From Alphaproteobacteria bacterium (GTDB taxonomy: Bacteria; Pseudomonadota; Alphaproteobacteria; Sphingomonadales; Sphingomonadaceae): a stretch of DNA of 64,000 nucleotides. The translations under genes were made by a program, and so were the position numbers. Positions 37,774 to 47,455 of the stretch are shown in pieces; position 1 is the first letter of the stretch, and each line of letters opens with the position of its first letter. The notes under the pieces were generated by a model that ran no database searches, was not told the origin of the DNA, and worked only from the letters and a program-made list of their open reading frames with translations. The stretch lies in the NCBI GenBank assembly GCA_030426245.1, contig JAUHYZ010000001.1, forward strand, positions 336,231 to 400,230. Reading direction: 5' to 3'.

Positions 37774-38771
37774 TCGGAAGGTCCTTCTGCACGCAGGGGC
37801 CGGGCCAGCAGGCCGGCCACGACTTCCCTGGCCTGTGCGCCTTCCAGCAGGCGTTTGACGGCCACTGCGATCGGCATGCTCACGCCCAGCTTCTCGGCCA
37901 GCTCGACCAGCACGGGCGCGGTATGTGCGCCTTCCGCGACGGTATGGCGGTTCTTCATCAGGTCTTCCGCCGAAGAGCCCTGGCCCAGCGAAACGCCCAG
38001 CGTGAAATTGCGGCTGGAAGTGGAGGTGCAGGTAAGCACGAGGTCCCCCAATCCGCACAGGCCGACCAGCGTCTCGCGCGAGGCTTCCACGGCATCGCCC
38101 AGACGCATCATCTCTGCATAGCCGCGCGCGATCAGCGCCGCCCGCGCATTCTGGCCCAGCTCGAGCCCTTCGACCACGCCGCAGGCAATCGCGAGCACGT
38201 TCTTGATCGCGCCGCCGACTTCGGCGCCGATCACATCGTCGGAGAAATAGGGCCGGAAATTGGGCCGCGCGATCACATCGCGCAGGCGTTCCCATTGCGT
38301 GTCCCCCCCGCCACAGGCCAGCGTGACCGCGGTCGGCAGTCCGGCTGCAACCTCATGCGCGAAAGTGGGGCCCGAAAGCACGGCGATCTCGCTGCCGGGC
38401 GCAGCATCGCCGGCAACCTGCGCCATCATCCGCATGGTGCCCGCTTCGATACCCTTGCAGCACAGCACAAGGTCGCGCGGATATTGCGGCATGGCGGCGA
38501 GTGTTTCGTCCAGATGCTGCGCGGGCGTGACCATCAGCAGGATGTCGCACCTTGCCGCTTCGGCAAGGTCGGAGGTTGCCAGGATCGAAGGCTCCAGCGT
38601 GGCAGACGGCAGATAGCGGCTGTTCACCTTGGTGGAATTCAGCTCTTCGGCCAATTCGCTGCGCCGGGACCACAGCAGGACGTCGCGCCCGTCGCTCGCC
38701 AGCATCTGCGCCAGCGCCGTCCCCCAGGCTCCGGCGCCGATCACGCCGACAGTCGGATTGGCTGAACTCAT
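37770..38771 (-). CDS. gpsA: Glycerol-3-phosphate dehydrogenase (NAD(P)+)
   Basis: A 333-residue cytosolic enzyme reducing dihydroxyacetone phosphate to sn-glycerol 3-phosphate for phospholipid synthesis. It has N-terminal [10 protein letters not shown] for the dinucleotide, the catalytic-lysine region [17 protein letters not shown], and [16 protein letters not shown]. The ATG at 38771 overlaps the tsaD stop by four bases; the longer reading from 38915 is within tsaD. The tsaD-gpsA order is common in Alphaproteobacteria. Confidence 0.96.
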   Translation of the reverse strand: MSSANPTVGVIGAGAWGTALAQMLASDGRDVLLWSRRSELAEELNSTKVNSRYLPSATLEPSILATSDLAEAARCDILLMVTPAQHLDETLAAMPQYPRDLVLCCKGIEAGTMRMMAQVAGDAAPGSEIAVLSGPTFAHEVAAGLPTAVTLACGGGDTQWERLRDVIARPNFRPYFSDDVIGAEVGGAIKNVLAIACGVVEGLELGQNARAALIARGYAEMMRLGDAVEASRETLVGLCGLGDLVLTCTSTSSRNFTLGVSLGQGSSAEDLMKNRHTVAEGAHTAPVLVELAEKLGVSMPIAVAVKRLLEGAQAREVVAGLLARPLRAEGPSD

Positions 38772-39814
38772 GCTTTCACTCCTGCGCCGCGAACCGGCTC
38801 TGCCTCGGGGTCGAGCGGCCAGCGGGGTCGTGCGGAAATGTCCAAGGGATCGGATTGCCCGGTTTCGAACCGTTCGAGCCCGGCCCAGGCAATCATCGCG
38901 GCATTGTCTGTACAAAGCGGCGAGGGCGGGGCGACGAAGCGCAGGCCGCGTTCTTCGGCCAGCTCTTCCAAAGCGCCGCGCAGCACGGCATTGGCCGCAA
39001 CGCCGCCTGCCGCGACCAGCGCAGTGATCCCGCCGCCGCTATCTTCCATCGCTTCCAGAGCGATCCGGCTGCGGTCGATCACGCATTCCCGCGCCGCCTT
39101 CTGGAAGCTTGCGGCAATATCGGCGTCGGTGAACTGGCCGCCTTCCTTGGCCCTCAGGACCGCGCTCTTGAGCCCGGCGAAGGAGAAATGCGGTTCCCCG
39201 CTGCCGACCAGCGGGCGGGGCAGGCGAACGGCCTCTGCATTGCCTTCAAGGGCTAGCTTTTCCACCTGCGGGCCGCCCGGATATCCCAGCCCCAGGATCT
39301 TCGCCGTCTTATCGAACGCTTCCCCCAGCGCATCGTCGATCGTCGTGGCGAAACGGCGATAGCGCCCGACGCCGTCGACGCGCAGCAACTGGCAGTGCCC
39401 GCCGGAAACCAGCAGCAGGGCGTAAGGGAAGGCGAGGGTGGGATCGGCCAGGCGCGGGCTCAGCGCATGGCCTTCCAGATGGTTGATGGCGATCAGCGGC
39501 TTGTCCGATGCCATGGCCAGCGCCTTGGCGGTTACGAGGCCGACCATCACGCCCCCGATCAATCCGGGGCCTGCCGTGGCGGCAATGGCATCGACATCGT
39601 CCAGCGTCATCCCGGCATCGTTCAATGTGGCGCCAATCAGGGGGGTGAGCCGCTCGGCATGGGCGCGCGCAGCTATCTCGGGCACCACCCCGCCATAGGG
39701 CCGGTGCTCCTCGTCTTGCGACGCTATCCGCTGGGCGAGAATATGGCGGCCGGAATCGACGATCGCCGCCGCCGTCTCGTCGCAGCTGGATTCGATACCA
39801 AGGATCCTCCTCAT
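38768..39814 (-). CDS. tsaD: tRNA N6-adenosine threonylcarbamoyltransferase
   Basis: A 348-residue Kae1/Qri7-family protein that places threonylcarbamoyl on A37 of ANN-decoding tRNAs. It has the N-terminal [14 protein letters not shown], the metal-binding histidines in RAHAERL and INHLEGHAL, and the C-terminal [12 protein letters not shown]. Essential in most bacteria. The start at 39814 matches the usual N-terminus ([10 protein letters not shown]). It is divergent from hemC across 48 bases. Confidence 0.96.
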   Translation of the reverse strand: MRRILGIESSCDETAAAIVDSGRHILAQRIASQDEEHRPYGGVVPEIAARAHAERLTPLIGATLNDAGMTLDDVDAIAATAGPGLIGGVMVGLVTAKALAMASDKPLIAINHLEGHALSPRLADPTLAFPYALLLVSGGHCQLLRVDGVGRYRRFATTIDDALGEAFDKTAKILGLGYPGGPQVEKLALEGNAEAVRLPRPLVGSGEPHFSFAGLKSAVLRAKEGGQFTDADIAASFQKAARECVIDRSRIALEAMEDSGGGITALVAAGGVAANAVLRGALEELAEERGLRFVAPPSPLCTDNAAMIAWAGLERFETGQSDPLDISARPRWPLDPEAEPVRGAGVKA

Positions 39815-39862
39815 CCGGGGTTCCACTGGACGCAAATGCGATTTAGGGCAAGCACGCCAACC

Positions 39863-40813
39863 ATGAGCACTTCGTCCAAACAAACTCCGCGTATTCGCCT
39901 GGGTACCCGCCGTTCGCCGCTGGCGATGGCGCAGGCCCATGAAGCGCGCGCCCGGCTATGCGCCGCGCATCGCTGGGACGAGGCGGCAGTGGAGCTGGTT
40001 CCCGTGCTGGCGAGCGGTGACCGGGTGCAGGATCGCCCCCTGGCGGAAATCGGGGGAAAAGCCTTGTGGACCAAAGAATTGGACGCCTGGCTTGAGGACG
40101 GTTCGATAGATGCCGCCGTGCATTCCATGAAGGATGTGGAAACGCTTCGGCCTGCCAGCCTGACGATTGCCGCCATCCTCCCGCGGGCGGATATCCGCGA
40201 CGTTCTGATCGGGGCGGACAGCATTGCCGAATTGCCGCAGGGGGCCCGGATTGGGACAAGCGCTCCGCGGCGCGCGGCGCAGATGCTGCATTTGCGGCCG
40301 GATTGCTCGATCGTTTCCTTTCGCGGCAATGTCGCGACGCGGCTGGAAAAGCTGCAGCGCGGGGAAGCGGATGCCACTTTGCTGGCGGCGGCGGGCCTCG
40401 CGCGGCTTGGTCAGAGCCGGATCGGCAAGCCGCTCGATCCGGACGGCTGGCTGCCGGCCCCGGCGCAAGGGGCGATCGGGATCGAGTGCAACACGCGCGA
40501 CGATGAGACGCTGGCGCTCCTGTCCGCCATCGATCACGCGCCCAGCCGCGCCCAGATCACGGCCGAGCGCGCCTTGCTCGAAGCGCTGGGCGGCAATTGC
40601 CACAGCCCGATTGCGGTCATGTGCAGCGGCCCGGATGAAGGCGAGGGCGAACTGACATTGCGGGCCGCGCTGTTCAGCCCCGACGGGGCAGAGCGGGTGG
40701 AAGACACGCTGCATTTTGCTGCGGGCGATATGACGGGCCCTGCGCAGCTTGCCGCGCGGTTGCTCTCCGCCGCGACCCCTGCGATTCGCCAGCACTTCTC
40801 CGGCGGCGAGTGA
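39863..40813 (+). CDS. hemC: Hydroxymethylbilane synthase (porphobilinogen deaminase)
   Basis: A 316-residue enzyme joining four porphobilinogens. It has N-terminal [34 protein letters not shown], and the dipyrromethane-cofactor cysteine in [11 protein letters not shown]. The start at 39863 gives the usual N-terminus. The next heme gene, hemD, follows after ten bases. Confidence 0.96.
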   Translation: MSTSSKQTPRIRLGTRRSPLAMAQAHEARARLCAAHRWDEAAVELVPVLASGDRVQDRPLAEIGGKALWTKELDAWLEDGSIDAAVHSMKDVETLRPASLTIAAILPRADIRDVLIGADSIAELPQGARIGTSAPRRAAQMLHLRPDCSIVSFRGNVATRLEKLQRGEADATLLAAAGLARLGQSRIGKPLDPDGWLPAPAQGAIGIECNTRDDETLALLSAIDHAPSRAQITAERALLEALGGNCHSPIAVMCSGPDEGEGELTLRAALFSPDGAERVEDTLHFAAGDMTGPAQLAARLLSAATPAIRQHFSGGE

Positions 40814-40823
40814 GAGGCGGGTC

Positions 40824-41534
40824 ATGAACTCCCCGCCCGAAAACCGCATCGTCGCGATCCGGCCGGAGCCTGGGCTTTCCGCGACGATCGCGGCCGGTGA
40901 AGCCGCTGGCTTCAAGGTCGGCGGATGGCCGCTGTTCGAAATCCGCGCCGCAGACTGGGCGCCTCCTTCGCCAAAAGAAGTGGATGGCCTGTTGCTGGGC
41001 AGTGCCAATGCCATCCGCCATGCTGGCGCAGCCCTTGCGCAGTTCACTGAATTGCCCATCTATGCCGTGGGCGCGTCGACTGCGCAGGCCGCGCGCCAGG
41101 CAGGCTTCGAAATCGCGGCGACCGGCGAGGGCGGGCTGCAGACCCTGCTGGAAGGTATGGCCGGACGCCGAATGACGCTGCTGCGTCTGGCAGGTGCCGA
41201 GAATGTGCCGCTCGATCCGCCGGAAGGCGTAAGGCTGGTGGAACGGATCGTTTACGAAAGCAGTCCATTACCGGTGCCTGACGCACTGGCCTGCGAGTTG
41301 CGGAAAGGTGCGTTGGTGCTGCTGCACTCTGCCGCGGCTGCGCGCCATCTGGGCACGGAGTGCGACCGGCTCGGCATTGCGCGCGGCGGCATCCGCCTCG
41401 CTGCCCTGGGGCCGCGCATCGCGGCGGCGGCGGGAGAAGGGTGGGGCGATCTTCGTTCTGCGCAGAAGCCGAACGAAGCCGCGCTACTGGCCTTGTTGCG
41501 GGACATGTGCCATTCAGCCACTGATCGCAAATAA
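40824..41534 (+). CDS. hemD: Uroporphyrinogen-III synthase
   Basis: A 236-residue, poorly conserved two-domain synthase that closes and inverts ring D of hydroxymethylbilane. It is recognised from the pattern IVAIRPEPGLSATI, LLLGSANAIRHAG, YAVGASTAQAARQAGF, VLLHSAAAARHL and AALGPRIAAAAGEGW, and from its position after hemC. Its stop overlaps the next start (TAATG). Confidence 0.9.
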   Translation: MNSPPENRIVAIRPEPGLSATIAAGEAAGFKVGGWPLFEIRAADWAPPSPKEVDGLLLGSANAIRHAGAALAQFTELPIYAVGASTAQAARQAGFEIAATGEGGLQTLLEGMAGRRMTLLRLAGAENVPLDPPEGVRLVERIVYESSPLPVPDALACELRKGALVLLHSAAAARHLGTECDRLGIARGGIRLAALGPRIAAAAGEGWGDLRSAQKPNEAALLALLRDMCHSATDRK

Positions 41535-42523
41535 TGCACGAAGCGTGGAAAAACGCCGATCGGGTCTACAAGGACGATATGGAACACGAAGCTATCAGCC
41601 AGGGACAAGACCGCGATGCGGCACGTGCGGGACGCCAGACCAGAACCATTCTGGCGGTGGCCGGTGCTGCTTTCCTGCTGGGCGCGGGATTGACCGGCTA
41701 TTTCGTCTGGCGGGGGGATCTGCCCTTGGCCAGCAATGTCAGCGAAGAGACAGTGCCGGTGGCCACAACTGAGGCAACGGCCGAGCCGACGCAGAGCGCG
41801 CCGACCCCGTCCCCCACTGCAAGCGCCAGCGAAGCGATCCAGGCGGCCGAAGCGGTCGAAGCGGTGGAAATGGTCGCGCAGCAGCAGGGCGGGCTCGATT
41901 CGCGCGTGGTCGCGATGGAACAGCGCATCGATCAGATCAATTTGCAGGCGCAGGCTGCCGCCGGCAATGCGGCGCGGGCAGAAGCGCTGCTGATTGCCTT
42001 TGCAGCGCGCCGGGCGATCGAGCGCGGTGCGCCGCTGGGCTATCTCGCCGATCAGCTCAAATTGCGCTTCGGCGATGCGCGCCCCAATGCGGTGCAGACG
42101 GTTCTGGAAGCGGCGCAGCGGCCCGTTACGCTCGACCAGTTACTGGCGCGTCTGGATGGACTTACGCCGACGCTCGCCAACGAAGCCGCCCAGAAGGTCA
42201 GCTGGAACTGGTTCCAGGACGAGTTGGCCAATCTGTTCGTGATCCGGCGCGAAACCTCGCCCTCGCCGCAGCCCGAAAGGCGGCTCGAACGGGCCCGGCT
42301 GTTCCTGGAAAGCGGGCGCATCGAAGCCGCGGTGGCCGAAATCCGCAATCTGCCGCGCGCGGATGAAGCAGCCTCCTGGATTGCCGATGCGGAAGAATAT
42401 GCCGCTGCCCAGCGGGCGCTGGATCTGCTGGAAACGACGGCTGTGCTGGAACCGCGCGATCTGCGGGACGGCACCGGCCAGCGCGTTGAACAGCGTAGCC
42501 CGGCCAGCGCGACGAGCAACTAG
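41534..42523 (+). CDS. Mitofilin/HemX-like inner-membrane protein
   Basis: A 329-residue protein. It has a cytoplasmic N-terminus, one transmembrane helix (about 37-57), a Thr/Pro/Ser-rich linker, a coiled-coil region (about 95-160) and a helical C-terminal domain. The architecture matches alphaproteobacterial mitofilin-like proteins encoded after hemCD, relatives of mitochondrial Mic60 that shape membranes. The first ATG overlaps hemD; a start at 41579 is the alternative. Family assignment rests on architecture and context. Confidence 0.75.
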   Translation: MHEAWKNADRVYKDDMEHEAISQGQDRDAARAGRQTRTILAVAGAAFLLGAGLTGYFVWRGDLPLASNVSEETVPVATTEATAEPTQSAPTPSPTASASEAIQAAEAVEAVEMVAQQQGGLDSRVVAMEQRIDQINLQAQAAAGNAARAEALLIAFAARRAIERGAPLGYLADQLKLRFGDARPNAVQTVLEAAQRPVTLDQLLARLDGLTPTLANEAAQKVSWNWFQDELANLFVIRRETSPSPQPERRLERARLFLESGRIEAAVAEIRNLPRADEAASWIADAEEYAAAQRALDLLETTAVLEPRDLRDGTGQRVEQRSPASATSN

Positions 42524-42541
42524 CCCGGCTGATTTGCCGCC

Positions 42542-43756
42542 TCAGGCGCGCAGCAATTCGGGCAAGTCGCCGCTCATTCCCCGCGCTTCGTCCATGAAGA
42601 AGCTCTTGAGTGCGGGAATGCGCTGCACGCCGGCCATGCCGAAACGGCGAATGGCGGAGGCGGTGCGCCCCTTGATGCCGAACAGGCGGGTCAGCCCGTC
42701 CGTCGCCAGCGCGACAGTGAAAGTATCCAGACTGCGCCAGCGTTCGTAGCGCTTCAGCAATTGGGCATCGCCCGGATCGAGGCCCAGGCGCATTCCGTCC
42801 ACCAGCACTTCGACCAAGGCGCCGACATCGCGCAGGCCCAGATTGAGGCCCTGTCCGGCAATCGGATGGATGCCGTGCGCGCTGTCGCCTACCAGGGCCA
42901 GGCGCTCCGCCGTGATCCTGGCGGTGTGCTGGAAGCCCAGCGGATAGGAAGAGACGCGGCTGTTCAGGCCGACCTTGCCGAACAGGCCCTGCATCCGCTT
43001 GTCCACTTCGGCCAGGAAGGCGCGCTCGGACAGCGCCAATATGCCGGCCGCGTCCTTTTCCGCCACGGTCCAGACGAGCGCACTGCGATGCTCGCCCGCA
43101 GGCCCGTCCTTCATCGGCAGCAAGGCAAACGGGCCGGCCGGATAGAATATTTCCCACGCGACATTGTCATGCGGCTTTTCGTGGGTCAGCCCGGCGATCA
43201 TTGCGCGGTGCCGGTATTCCCAATGCGCGACGGCCAGGCCGGCTTCTTCCCGCGTGGGGGAACGGCGGCCTTCGGCGGCGACCAGCAGGCTGGCATGCAG
43301 TTCCTCGCCGCTGGCCAGCTTGGCCGAGACGCCGAATTCGCCGCGATTGCGCCCGGTCACTTCCTTCGGCGCGTGCCAGGCGATCAGCGGCTCTTCCTTG
43401 GCGGCTTCGAACAGGGCCAGGCGCAATTCGCGATTGGCGAACATATATCCAAGGGAACCTTCGTGCGGCTCCGGGCGGAAGTCGATCTGCCCCGGGCGCA
43501 TGGCGTCGGTCACGGCAATGGAATCGATCGGGCAGCCATGCGGCGCCAGCCTGTCTGCCAGGCCGATATTGGAAAACAGGTTCCAGCTGGCCGTGGAGAT
43601 TGCCGAAGCCCGCCCGTCGAAACCTTCGGCAGTCAGCTCCGCCGGATCGGCGCGGTCGACAACATGGCTGGACAGGCCCTTCTTCGCCGCAGTCAGGGCC
43701 AACGTCATGCCGACGAGTCCTCCGCCGAGGATCAGGAGATCGCGCTTGTCCGTCAT
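42542..43756 (-). CDS. UbiH/COQ6-family FAD-dependent hydroxylase
   Basis: A 404-residue flavoprotein monooxygenase, probably hydroxylating the ubiquinone ring. It has the FAD-binding ILGGGLVGMTLALTAAKKG at the N-terminus, a mid-protein active-site region, and GDSAHGIHPIAGQGLNLGLRDV, diagnostic for UbiH/UbiF/VisC enzymes. Which ring position it acts on cannot be told. It is divergent from dsbD with 28 bases between the start codons. Confidence 0.9.
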   Translation of the reverse strand: MTDKRDLLILGGGLVGMTLALTAAKKGLSSHVVDRADPAELTAEGFDGRASAISTASWNLFSNIGLADRLAPHGCPIDSIAVTDAMRPGQIDFRPEPHEGSLGYMFANRELRLALFEAAKEEPLIAWHAPKEVTGRNRGEFGVSAKLASGEELHASLLVAAEGRRSPTREEAGLAVAHWEYRHRAMIAGLTHEKPHDNVAWEIFYPAGPFALLPMKDGPAGEHRSALVWTVAEKDAAGILALSERAFLAEVDKRMQGLFGKVGLNSRVSSYPLGFQHTARITAERLALVGDSAHGIHPIAGQGLNLGLRDVGALVEVLVDGMRLGLDPGDAQLLKRYERWRSLDTFTVALATDGLTRLFGIKGRTASAIRRFGMAGVQRIPALKSFFMDEARGMSGDLPELLRA

Positions 43757-43784
43757 CGCTGCGATCCCTAGAGCTTCGGCCGTG

Positions 43785-45866
43785 ATGCACGCAAGCCAAA
43801 TACGCGGACTGCCGCCAGGGCGATTGCCCGCCATCCAGGCGATTATTGCCGCCCTGGCGATGGCAGTGGCGATGGCGCTCGGCATGCCGGCCGCGGCGCA
43901 GCAGCAATCCAACCACATCGCGACGGAACTTGTCGCGGAAGGTCCGGCCGCACCGGGGGAGACGGTAGAACTCGCCATCGCGATGACGCCGGAAGCGGGC
44001 TGGCACGGCTATTGGCTCAATCCGGGCGATGCGGGTTACGGGATGGAGCTCGACTGGACGCTGCCGGAGGGCTGGAGCGCGGGCGAGCCGGAATATCCCG
44101 TGCCGGAGACGCTGCTGATCTCCGGCTTGATGAACCACGTCTATGAAGGGCCCTATGCCGTCCTGGTGCCTGTCGAGGTTCCTGAGGATGCAACACCGGG
44201 CGCAAGCGTCCCGGTGACCATAGATGCGCAGTGGCTGGCCTGCACAGACGAGATTTGCGTGCCCGAGCGGGGCATGCTGGCGGCCACGATTACGGTCGGT
44301 TCCGGCGGCGACACCGATCCGCGTTTCGATGCCTGGCGCGCCGCGCTGGCCCCGATGCTCGACCAGCAGGGAAGTTTCGAGACTGCTGACGGCAAGCTTG
44401 CGATCGCGATCCCGCTGCCCGCTTCTTTCGGCGTGGACGCGCCGCACCTGTTCCTCGCCAATGATGGAGTGATCGATTACGCCGCCGGGCAAACCTTCCG
44501 CCGCATCGGCGACATGCTGGTGGCCGAGCTCGATCTGAGGCGCGGCAATGTCGAGACACCGGAAAGCGTCTCCGGCATTCTCAAGCTCGACGATGCCGGC
44601 GGGGGCATCAGCTTCTCGGCACGGCCCGGTGCGGTCCCGGCAGGCGGAGAGATCCTGGAAGCTGCCGGAAGCCCTGCCATGGCCCCGCTGTGGAGCCTGC
44701 TGCTGGCGGCATTGGCAGGCGGGCTGCTGCTCAACATCATGCCCTGCGTGTTCCCTATCCTCAGCCTCAAGGCATTGAGCCTTGCCAAGGCCGGGGAAAG
44801 CGAGGCGGAAGCGCGCAGGGAAGGGCTGGCCTATACGGCGGGCGTCGTGCTGGCGTGCCTTGCGCTGGGCGCGCTCATGCTGGCCTTGCGGGCGGCAGGC
44901 AATGAAATCGGCTGGGCCTTCCAGCTGCAGGAGCCGGGCGTGGTCGTCGCGCTGCTGCTGCTCGCCGCCGCCATCACCGCCAACCTTGCCGGATTGTTCG
45001 AACTGCCGACCATGGCGATCACCAGCGACGGCAAGCCCGCAGGCGCCTTTGCCACTGGCCTGCTGGCCGCATTCGTCGCAACGCCCTGCACGGGCCCGTT
45101 CATGGCAGCGGCAATGGGCGCGGCGCTGCTTCTGCCTGCCGCGCAGGCGCTGCTGCTCTTCGCCGCGCTGGGCCTGGGGATCGCGCTGCCTTTCCTTGCC
45201 CTGGGCTTCATTCCGCCGCTGCGGCGCATGCTGCCGCGGCCGGGCGGATGGATGAACACCTTCCGCAGGATCATGGCAGTCCCGATGGGGCTGACAGCGC
45301 TGGCGCTGCTGTGGCTCGCCTGGCGCCTGGGCGGAGATATCTACGTTCTCGTCGCCGCGATCGCCACGGCGGGCCTGCTGGCCGCCTTGTGGGCCGCCGG
45401 ACGGCGCCAAGCGGGGGGCAAGCGGGCACTGCCCGCGTTCGCGCTGATCGCGGCGCCCTTCGCGGTCTTTGCCCTGGTCGCCTTGCCCTTTGCGAAGTCC
45501 GATACGGTTTCCGAAAGCGAGAGCGTGCTGGCAGCGCAGCCCTTCAGCGAGCAGGCGCTTGCTGCGGCCCGCGCGGAAGGCAAGCCGGTCTTCGTCTGGT
45601 TCACGGCCGATTGGTGCCTGACCTGCAAGGTCAATGAAGGCGTGGCGATCGAACGCGAAGTCACCCGCGAGGCTTTCGAGAATGCCGGTGTCGTGGCGCT
45701 GCGCGGCGACTGGACCCGGCGCGATGCCGACATCACCCGCTTTCTGACTGCACAGGGCGCTGCCGGTGTGCCGCTTTACCTGTGGTATCCGGCAGGGGGT
45801 AATGCGCAGCAATTGCCGCAGGTCCTCACCCCGGACAGCCTGGTCAGTCTGGCGTCTGGGTCTTGA
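43785..45866 (+). CDS. Protein-disulfide reductase DsbD family
   Basis: A 693-residue reductant exporter. It has a signal peptide (AMALGMPAAAQQ), a periplasmic N-terminal domain with WLACTDEICVPE, and a membrane domain of about eight helices with the redox cysteines in MPCVFPI and ATPCTGPF. A C-terminal thioredoxin-like domain with CLTC (WCLTCKVNEG) and a cis-Pro (AGVPLYLW) follows. It carries electrons from cytoplasmic thioredoxin to periplasmic thiol enzymes. Its 3' end overlaps a convergent lipoprotein gene by 23 bases. Confidence 0.92.
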   Translation: MHASQIRGLPPGRLPAIQAIIAALAMAVAMALGMPAAAQQQSNHIATELVAEGPAAPGETVELAIAMTPEAGWHGYWLNPGDAGYGMELDWTLPEGWSAGEPEYPVPETLLISGLMNHVYEGPYAVLVPVEVPEDATPGASVPVTIDAQWLACTDEICVPERGMLAATITVGSGGDTDPRFDAWRAALAPMLDQQGSFETADGKLAIAIPLPASFGVDAPHLFLANDGVIDYAAGQTFRRIGDMLVAELDLRRGNVETPESVSGILKLDDAGGGISFSARPGAVPAGGEILEAAGSPAMAPLWSLLLAALAGGLLLNIMPCVFPILSLKALSLAKAGESEAEARREGLAYTAGVVLACLALGALMLALRAAGNEIGWAFQLQEPGVVVALLLLAAAITANLAGLFELPTMAITSDGKPAGAFATGLLAAFVATPCTGPFMAAAMGAALLLPAAQALLLFAALGLGIALPFLALGFIPPLRRMLPRPGGWMNTFRRIMAVPMGLTALALLWLAWRLGGDIYVLVAAIATAGLLAALWAAGRRQAGGKRALPAFALIAAPFAVFALVALPFAKSDTVSESESVLAAQPFSEQALAAARAEGKPVFVWFTADWCLTCKVNEGVAIEREVTREAFENAGVVALRGDWTRRDADITRFLTAQGAAGVPLYLWYPAGGNAQQLPQVLTPDSLVSLASGS

Positions 45867-46404
45867 TTACCTGAGGTTCCAGCGCCCGCCCGCCGGCACT
45901 GCACCACGCGATGAATTCCGCGGGAAGCGGGCTTGCCGGCATGTCGATCGTTCCCGCGCCCGGCAAGGTTGCCTGAAGTTTCTTGTCTGAGGCAAAGGCA
46001 GTGATCTGCGGCGAACTGGCGGGATAGCTCCCCTGCCATTGCCAGTCGCCATCGACGATTTCGGCATCGAGATTGAGGCGCGCAGTCAGGCTCTCACCCA
46101 GCACGGCAAACAGCGCCTTGGCGCCCGGATCGGCCGGCGCATGGCGGATCACGGTGATCCGGGGCTCTTCATCCTGCGAAAGTTCGCAGGCGAGCGATAG
46201 GTAGGGGGCTTGCGGATCCTTGCCGAAGCCGATCGTCATCCCGTCCGCTGCCAGCGACCAGTTGGCGCCTTCGCTGTCGGGCGAGGGTGTCAGCGTGGGC
46301 GCATGCACGCCTTCGGCTTCCTGGAAGTCGATCCGCTCCACCTGCGATTCTCCGCAAGCGGTGAGCGCCAGTAACAAGGGCAAGGTGAAGGGGGCCATTC
46401 GCAT
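45844..46404 (-). CDS. Putative lipoprotein, paralogue of the next gene upstream
   Basis: A 186-residue lipoprotein with signal and lipobox LTAC near residue 15. No named family is recognised. The stretch ITVIRHAPADPGAKALF and following WQWQGSYP resembles IVVTRHSPAEEGGTAML and FVWQGTVS of the neighbouring product, so the two are diverged tandem paralogues. Starts at 46425 or 46440 are also possible. It overlaps the end of dsbD on the other strand. Confidence 0.75.
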   Translation of the reverse strand: MRMAPFTLPLLLALTACGESQVERIDFQEAEGVHAPTLTPSPDSEGANWSLAADGMTIGFGKDPQAPYLSLACELSQDEEPRITVIRHAPADPGAKALFAVLGESLTARLNLDAEIVDGDWQWQGSYPASSPQITAFASDKKLQATLPGAGTIDMPASPLPAEFIAWCSAGGRALEPQVIKTQTPD

Positions 46405-46487
46405 TATGGCTGATGCCTTCACCATAGAGGTTGCCCGCAAGGCAATATGTGTCGTTAACTTGCCCCCAAAATGCGTTGAGCGGCATT

Positions 46488-47045
46488 TTATCGACGGCAG
46501 GCGTCGATCGCTTTGACCGGCGCGTCGGAGAGGGGCACGCGAAGCGGATCGCCCAGTCCAGCCGATACCGTGACCGCTTCCAGATTGTCTTCGAAGACCT
46601 GCCTGAGGTCGTCACTCTGCCTCGACACTGTGCCCTGCCAGACGAATTCGGGGCCGAGTTCCATGGGCTCGGCCCTCACCGCCAGCGATGCGGTATGCGC
46701 GTCGCCGGAAAAGTTGAGCATCGCGGTGCCTCCCTCTTCCGCCGGCGAATGGCGCGTGACCACAATCTCCCCGTCGCGGCAATGCACTGTCAGCAGACCT
46801 TCGGAATTGGGCGGGCCGAACACCGCCATTTGCTGGTCTTCCTTGTAAACCCATTCTGCAGCCGGAAGCTGAGTCGCTTCGCCTTGGGGGCCGAGCGTGG
46901 TGTTGCCGGGCAGTGTAACGTCGGATTCGGGGACCGGCGCAGGGTTCGGATCGCCGCCTTCTTCGGCTTCCTGGGAGGAGCCGCAGGAGGCGAGGGTTAA
47001 GGCAGCCAAGGATGCGGCAATGCGTGTTGGCAGTCGAGGATGCAT
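46488..47045 (-). CDS. Putative lipoprotein, paralogue of the gene downstream
   Basis: A 185-residue lipoprotein with lipobox LASC near residue 21, then a Gly/Glu/Pro-rich linker and a conserved region (about 75-175) shared with the product at 45844-46404. No known domain is evident. GGAGA lies seven bases before the ATG. The pair is separated by 83 bases and may be cotranscribed. Confidence 0.8.
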   Translation of the reverse strand: MHPRLPTRIAASLAALTLASCGSSQEAEEGGDPNPAPVPESDVTLPGNTTLGPQGEATQLPAAEWVYKEDQQMAVFGPPNSEGLLTVHCRDGEIVVTRHSPAEEGGTAMLNFSGDAHTASLAVRAEPMELGPEFVWQGTVSRQSDDLRQVFEDNLEAVTVSAGLGDPLRVPLSDAPVKAIDACRR

Positions 47046-47192
47046 GTCTGTCTCCTTTTATCAAGACAGTGCGCGAACCAAAGCGGCGTTCCCGAAACGC
47101 GCCTTAGCGCCCCACTTCCGCTGCGCTTCGACTTGGCGGAAAGCATCAATTGTCGTCGCGAGGAATTCGAGGTTAGGATTGGGAGGAGTGGT

Positions 47193-47300
47193 TCACTTCT
47201 TTTCACCGATCCATCTGCCAATCTGGATTCCGGCGTACGCAAACCCACCGGCAAGGCCGATAATGGAAATAACGAGTGTAACGATTTCTGTTGGTGTCAT
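47193..47300 (-). CDS. 35-residue membrane microprotein
   Basis: Read directly from the sequence. The ATG at 47300 has GAGG five bases upstream, and the product is one hydrophobic helix (MTPTEIVTLVISIIGLAGGF) followed by a basic end (GRWIGEKK). Complete ribosome binding site, start and stop, and membrane-like composition argue it is real. It may be a small stress or toxin-like peptide or a partner subunit. No homologue is recalled. Upstream DNA (47380-47425) is strongly AT-rich and promoter-like. Confidence 0.6.
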   Translation of the reverse strand: MTPTEIVTLVISIIGLAGGFAYAGIQIGRWIGEKK

Positions 47301-47455
47301 GGCTGCCTCGTCTTCTGTGCAGCTGCCTATTGATCACCTGGCCAAGCATTTCGACAGTCCTGGCGACACCGTTATCCCCACAGAAAAAAATTTTCTATAT
47401 AGATATCAATTAACTAACCTATATGGCGCAATCTTCGATCTCAGACATTTGCGAA

